From positions 1 to 64,000 of the forward strand of contig JADJJK010000039.1 in the NCBI GenBank assembly GCA_016706545.1: 64,000 nt of DNA, given 5' to 3'. Made by a program: the position numbers and the translations under genes. The stretch comes from Myxococcales bacterium. Its GTDB lineage: Bacteria; Myxococcota_A; Polyangia; Haliangiales; Haliangiaceae. Positions 60,834-64,000 of this stretch are shown here, piece by piece. The notes beneath the pieces were generated by a model. That model was not told the DNA's origin. It saw nothing but the letters and a program-made list of their open reading frames with translations, and ran no database searches. Every line of letters starts with the position of its first letter. The first letter of the stretch is position 1.

Positions 60834-62143
60834 CGCGGTCCCCTTCTGCCGCCGGCGTCGCTGTCGTCGCTGTCGTCGCTGCCGCTGCTGTCGCTGCTGC
60901 CGACGCTGTCGTCGCTGTCGCGTGAGGCGAAGGCAAACAGCTCGTCCCCGCGCTGCTCGAGCCCAAGGCCCGCGTCGCCCGCCTGGCACACCGCGCCCTC
61001 CGTGAGCTGTGGCGGCGCCACCGGCCAGGCTGCCAGGCCCGGGTGGTGATCGAGCCCGACCGCGAGGTCGCCGCCCCCGGGCTGCGTCGGCGCGAGCGCG
61101 CGCGCCAGCTCCGCGCACGCCGCGAACGCCACCGGGCCCTCCAGCGCGTGGGTGGTCACCGTCGGCTTGCCGCAGCGCGCGGCCAGCGCGGCCAGCGCGC
61201 GGCCAGCGGTGAGCCCGCCCGCGCAGGTTGGCTTGACCACCAGCGCGGCGACCTGCGGCGAGCCGAGCGCCTCGGTGAGCTCCTGCTCGTCGAGCGTGAG
61301 CGCGGACTCGTCGAGCGCCACCGGCACCGGCCAGGCCACGCCGCGCGCGAGCTCGGCAGCAAGGTTGGCGCACGGCTCCTCGACGTACTCGAGCCCTGCG
61401 GGCGCCAGCTCCGACAGCCGCGCCGCCACCTCCGCGGCCGGCCACTGGCCGTTGGCGTCGCCGCGCAGCCGGGCGGTGGGCCAGCCCTCGCGCAGCGCGC
61501 ACAAGAGCCGCGCGTCGGCCGCGGTGTCCGCCCCCAGCTTGACCTTGAAGCAGGAGACGCCGCGCGCCCAGGCCGCGCTCGCCTCTGCCGCCGAGCCGAC
61601 CACGGCGTTCACCGCGACCCGCCGCGCCGCCGAGGCGCAGAGGAGCTGCGCCAGCGACACCTCGCGCCGCCGCGCCATCGCGCCGAGGAGCGCGGTCTCC
61701 AGCGCGAAGCGCAGCGCCGGCCAGGGCGCGGCCAGCTCACGCGCCAGCGCGGCGCAGCCGTCGACGTCATCGAGCGCGCGCCGCTCGCGCTCGGGCAGCT
61801 CCACGAGGGCGCGCGCCAGCGACGCCAGCGACGCGAGCGACGCCAGGTGGGCCAGGTGGGCCACCTGACGCTGAGGCGCGCGCGCGGTCGCCGCCGACAA
61901 CCCTCCGAGCGGCTGCAGCGAGGACCGCCTGGGTGCCGCGACAGGCAGGGGGCAGGCCTCGCCCAGGCTGGTGGCCGAGCTGCCCTCGCGCTCGGGGCCG
62001 GACCAGGTGAGCTGCAGCAGCGTCCCCTCACGAAGCTGCGGGCCAAGGCGGATCGCCGCCCCGGTGCCGGCCACCGCGAAGCGGAGCGAGCGCCACTTGA
62101 CCCCGATCACCGCGACCTCGGCGCGCGACGAGGCCGGCGTCAT
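60830..62143 (-). CDS. menC: o-Succinylbenzoate synthase
   Basis: A 437-residue enolase-superfamily enzyme that dehydrates SHCHC to o-succinylbenzoate. Catalytic residues: KxK in FKVKLG, metal ligands in GDANGQW, EEPC and DES, and Lys in VVKPTCAGG. The N-terminal capping domain is longer than usual and has Ala/Ser-Leu repeats (HLASLASLASLARAL), and the C-terminus ends in a Ser/Asp-rich tail of about 30 residues, both encoded by tandem repeats. Start at ATG 62143; the upstream frame is not conserved. A 184-bp gap separates it from menA. Confidence 0.9.
   Translation of the reverse strand: MTPASSRAEVAVIGVKWRSLRFAVAGTGAAIRLGPQLREGTLLQLTWSGPEREGSSATSLGEACPLPVAAPRRSSLQPLGGLSAATARAPQRQVAHLAHLASLASLASLARALVELPERERRALDDVDGCAALARELAAPWPALRFALETALLGAMARRREVSLAQLLCASAARRVAVNAVVGSAAEASAAWARGVSCFKVKLGADTAADARLLCALREGWPTARLRGDANGQWPAAEVAARLSELAPAGLEYVEEPCANLAAELARGVAWPVPVALDESALTLDEQELTEALGSPQVAALVVKPTCAGGLTAGRALAALAARCGKPTVTTHALEGPVAFAACAELARALAPTQPGGGDLAVGLDHHPGLAAWPVAPPQLTEGAVCQAGDAGLGLEQRGDELFAFASRDSDDSVGSSDSSGSDDSDDSDAGGRRGPR
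60856..60920. repeat. Trinucleotide-rich low-complexity tract in menC
   Basis: Runs of TGTCGTCGC/GCTGCTG units near the menC 3' end translate as a Ser/Asp-rich tail (DSDDSVGSSDSSGSDDSDDS). Confidence 0.8.
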
Positions 62144-62327
62144 GGCCCGTGCTCCGCGGCGCGAGCGCGGGGTCGCGAGACCTCGCGCCGGGGTCTGCCA
62201 GGGGCCAGGAGGGACTGCAAGCCACCCACGCTCGTCGTGGTAGCACGGCGCGACGCGGCCGTCCTGGCCTCGGCGAGACGGCCATCGCCAAGCGCGCAGA
62301 CCACAAGCGCCACCGGGCCGTCGCAGA

Positions 62328-63233
62328 TCACTGGTAGGCGCGCGCGAGCACGAGCCCGGCGGCCAGCAGCATGGAGTACAGCAACATGAGCTGCGCGGTC
62401 TGCGCCAGGCAGCGGTTGTGCGCGGGGCCGTCCTTGGCGGACCAGAGCTGACGGGCGCGCGCCACCGCGAGCGGCGCCGACCCCAGCGGCAACAGCAGCC
62501 ACAGCGAGCCGCGCGCGACGGCCAGCGCCAGGGCGGTGCCGTACGCGCCGCAGAGGAGCGCCAGGTACTCGCCCCAGGCGCCGCGGCGCCCCAGCCGCAC
62601 CGCCAGGGTGCGCTTGTTCGCGCGGGTGTCGGTGTCGATGTCGCGCGCGTTGTTGACGACGAGGATCGCCGTGGCCAGGCAGCCCACGCCGAAGCCGGCG
62701 TAGAGTGAAAGGCCTGGCACCTGGCCGAGCTGCACGTACGCGGTGCCGGCGACCGCGACGAAGCCAAAGAACAGCATCACGAACACGTCGCCCAGCCCGT
62801 GATACGCCAGCGGCCACGGCCCGCCGGTGTAGGCCAGCGCGGCGAGGATCGACGCCACGCCGATGCCCACCACCGGCCAGCCGCGCAGGGCCACCAGGTA
62901 GCTGCCCACTGCCAGCGCGGCGAGGACGCACAGCGCGGTCGCGAGCTTCATCGCGCGCGCAGAGATGAGCCCCGCCGCCACCGCGCGCACCGGGCCGACG
63001 CGGTCGGGTCCATCGGCGCCGCGCTCCGCGTCAAAGACGTCGTTGGCGAAGTTGGCGGCGAGCTGCAGGAGCAGCGCGCCGGCCAAGGCGGCCAGCGCAG
63101 GTGCCGCGGCCACCGCGCCCGCGACGTGTGCGCACGCGGTGCCGACGACGACCGGCGCCACCGCGGCCGGCAGGGTGCGCGGTCGCGCGGCGGCCAACCA
63201 GATCTGCGAGCGTGAGGAGGCCTGAGGGGGCAT
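62328..63233 (-). CDS. menA: 1,4-Dihydroxy-2-naphthoate polyprenyltransferase
   Basis: A 301-residue UbiA-family membrane enzyme that prenylates and decarboxylates DHNA to demethylmenaquinone. Eight to nine helices; the two prenyl-diphosphate/Mg sites are NFANDVFDAERGAD and NNARDIDTDTRANKRT. It starts at 63233, 17 bp after the menB stop. Confidence 0.95.
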   Translation of the reverse strand: MPPQASSRSQIWLAAARPRTLPAAVAPVVVGTACAHVAGAVAAAPALAALAGALLLQLAANFANDVFDAERGADGPDRVGPVRAVAAGLISARAMKLATALCVLAALAVGSYLVALRGWPVVGIGVASILAALAYTGGPWPLAYHGLGDVFVMLFFGFVAVAGTAYVQLGQVPGLSLYAGFGVGCLATAILVVNNARDIDTDTRANKRTLAVRLGRRGAWGEYLALLCGAYGTALALAVARGSLWLLLPLGSAPLAVARARQLWSAKDGPAHNRCLAQTAQLMLLYSMLLAAGLVLARAYQ

Positions 63234-63250
63234 GGCGTCCGCCGGAGGGC

Positions 63251-64000
63251 TCACGGGTAGCGCGGGAACTTGGAGAAGTCCGGATCGCGCTTCTCGAGGT
63301 AGGCCTCCTTGCCTTCCTTCCCCTCGTCGGTCGTGTAGTACATGAGCGTCGCCGAGCCCGCGAACGCCATCATGCCGGCCTGGCCGTCGCAGTCGGCGTT
63401 CATCGCCATCTTGAGGAAGCGCAGCGCGGTGGGGGAGTGCTCCAGCATCTCGCGGCACCACGTCACGGTGGTCTCCTCGAGCTCGGCCAGCGGCACCACG
63501 GTGTTGACCAGCCCCATGTCCAGCGCTTCCTTGGCGCCGTACTGCCGGCACAGGTACCAGATCTCTCGCGCCTTCTTCTGCCCGACGATGCGCGCCATGT
63601 ACGAGCTGCCAAAGCCGGCGTCGAAGCTGCCCACCCGCGGCCCGGTCTGGCCGAAGCGCGCGTTGTCGGCGGCGATGGTCAGGTCGCACACCAGGTGCAG
63701 CACGTGGCCGCCGCCGATGGCGTAGCCGGCCACCATCGCGACCACCGGCTTGGGCAGGTAGCGGATGCGCATCTGCAGGTCGAGCACGTTGAGGCGCGGC
63801 ACGCCGTCGCCGCCGACGTAGCCGCCATGGCCGCGGACGCGCTGATCGCCGCCGGAACAGAAGGCGTCGGGGCCCTCGCCGGTGAGGATCACCACGCCCA
63901 CCGAGGCGTCGTCGCGCGCGTCGTCGAAGGCGCGGATCATCTCCATCACCGTCTGCGGCCGGAAGGCGTTGCGCACCTCGGGGCGGTTGATGGTGATCTT
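63251..64000 (-). CDS. menB: 1,4-Dihydroxy-2-naphthoyl-CoA synthase (5' end outside window)
   Basis: The C-terminal 250 residues of a crotonase-fold enzyme that closes the naphthoate ring. Visible parts: KITINRPEVRNAFRP at the window edge, the oxyanion-hole GEGPDAFCSGGDQRVRG, the MenB-specific GPRVGSFDAGFGSSYMARI and the C-terminal RDPDFSKFPRYP, typical of MenB. The 5' end, promoter and any menD/menF/menH lie beyond 64000. Confidence 0.95.
   Translation of the reverse strand, partial: KITINRPEVRNAFRPQTVMEMIRAFDDARDDASVGVVILTGEGPDAFCSGGDQRVRGHGGYVGGDGVPRLNVLDLQMRIRYLPKPVVAMVAGYAIGGGHVLHLVCDLTIAADNARFGQTGPRVGSFDAGFGSSYMARIVGQKKAREIWYLCRQYGAKEALDMGLVNTVVPLAELEETTVTWCREMLEHSPTALRFLKMAMNADCDGQAGMMAFAGSATLMYYTTDEGKEGKEAYLEKRDPDFSKFPRYP

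Overview
The window is a roughly 64 kb, very GC-rich bacterial chromosome segment. It most likely comes from the phylum Myxococcota, with a weaker lean to the Polyangia/Haliangium side. The indications are several Hanks-type Ser/Thr kinases, an OmpA protein with thrombospondin-3-type calcium repeats, a cysteine-rich [2Fe-2S]-type ferrochelatase, a menaquinone operon, an Fo-only ATP synthase operon and many lipoproteins. I see no rRNA, tRNA, CRISPR array, insertion sequence or phage integrase.

Layout. 0-12 kb: an atypical Ser/Thr kinase, an acyl-CoA dehydrogenase reading straight into a metallophosphoesterase, a DNA-methylase-like protein, a coupled C39-like peptidase/ATP-grasp pair, and a three-gene signalling operon (adenylate cyclase, Ser/Thr kinase, LysM-FecR envelope protein). 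12-22 kb: mostly housekeeping on the minus strand (dnaB, rplI-rpsR-rpsF, pth-rplY, prs, an OmpA protein, hemH). 21.4-25 kb: four multihaem or haem-binding envelope proteins in a row. 25-28 kb: small soluble and envelope genes. 28-30.1 kb: the Fo operon (atpE, atpB, atpI, atpZ-like). 30.5-34.6 kb: two tandem Kup K+ transporters whose 3' ends have been homogenised. 34.6-36.4 kb: a response regulator and histidine kinase. 36.5-46 kb: a membrane glycosyltransferase, prfA, rpmE, a phosphoesterase, acetyltransferases, an RsmB-type methyltransferase and glutamate dehydrogenase. 46-48.6 kb: a PAAR spike-tip protein with uncharacterised companions. 50.6-58.4 kb: a six-gene co-directional cluster built around a RavA/MoxR-type AAA+ ATPase and a von Willebrand A protein. 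59.4-64 kb: menB-menA-menC-menE.

The most interesting unit is the 50.6-58.4 kb cluster. It joins a RavA-like ATPase, a receiver-like protein, a ViaA-like vWA protein, a TPR/HEAT-repeat protein and two large proteins I cannot assign. It resembles the MoxR-vWA multi-component ATPase systems described computationally in bacteria with complex life cycles. The second is the haem-protein set, which carries CX2CH, CX3CH and CX4CH motifs and looks like an outer-membrane electron-transfer module.

Three recognisable genes (the OmpA protein, the histidine kinase and a double acetyltransferase) each contain a frameshift in a homopolymer or GC run. This pattern is more easily explained by consensus-sequence indels than by three real lesions, and it should temper belief in the acyl-CoA dehydrogenase/phosphoesterase fusion. 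Short tandem repeats (10-25 bp units) are common at gene ends and between genes.
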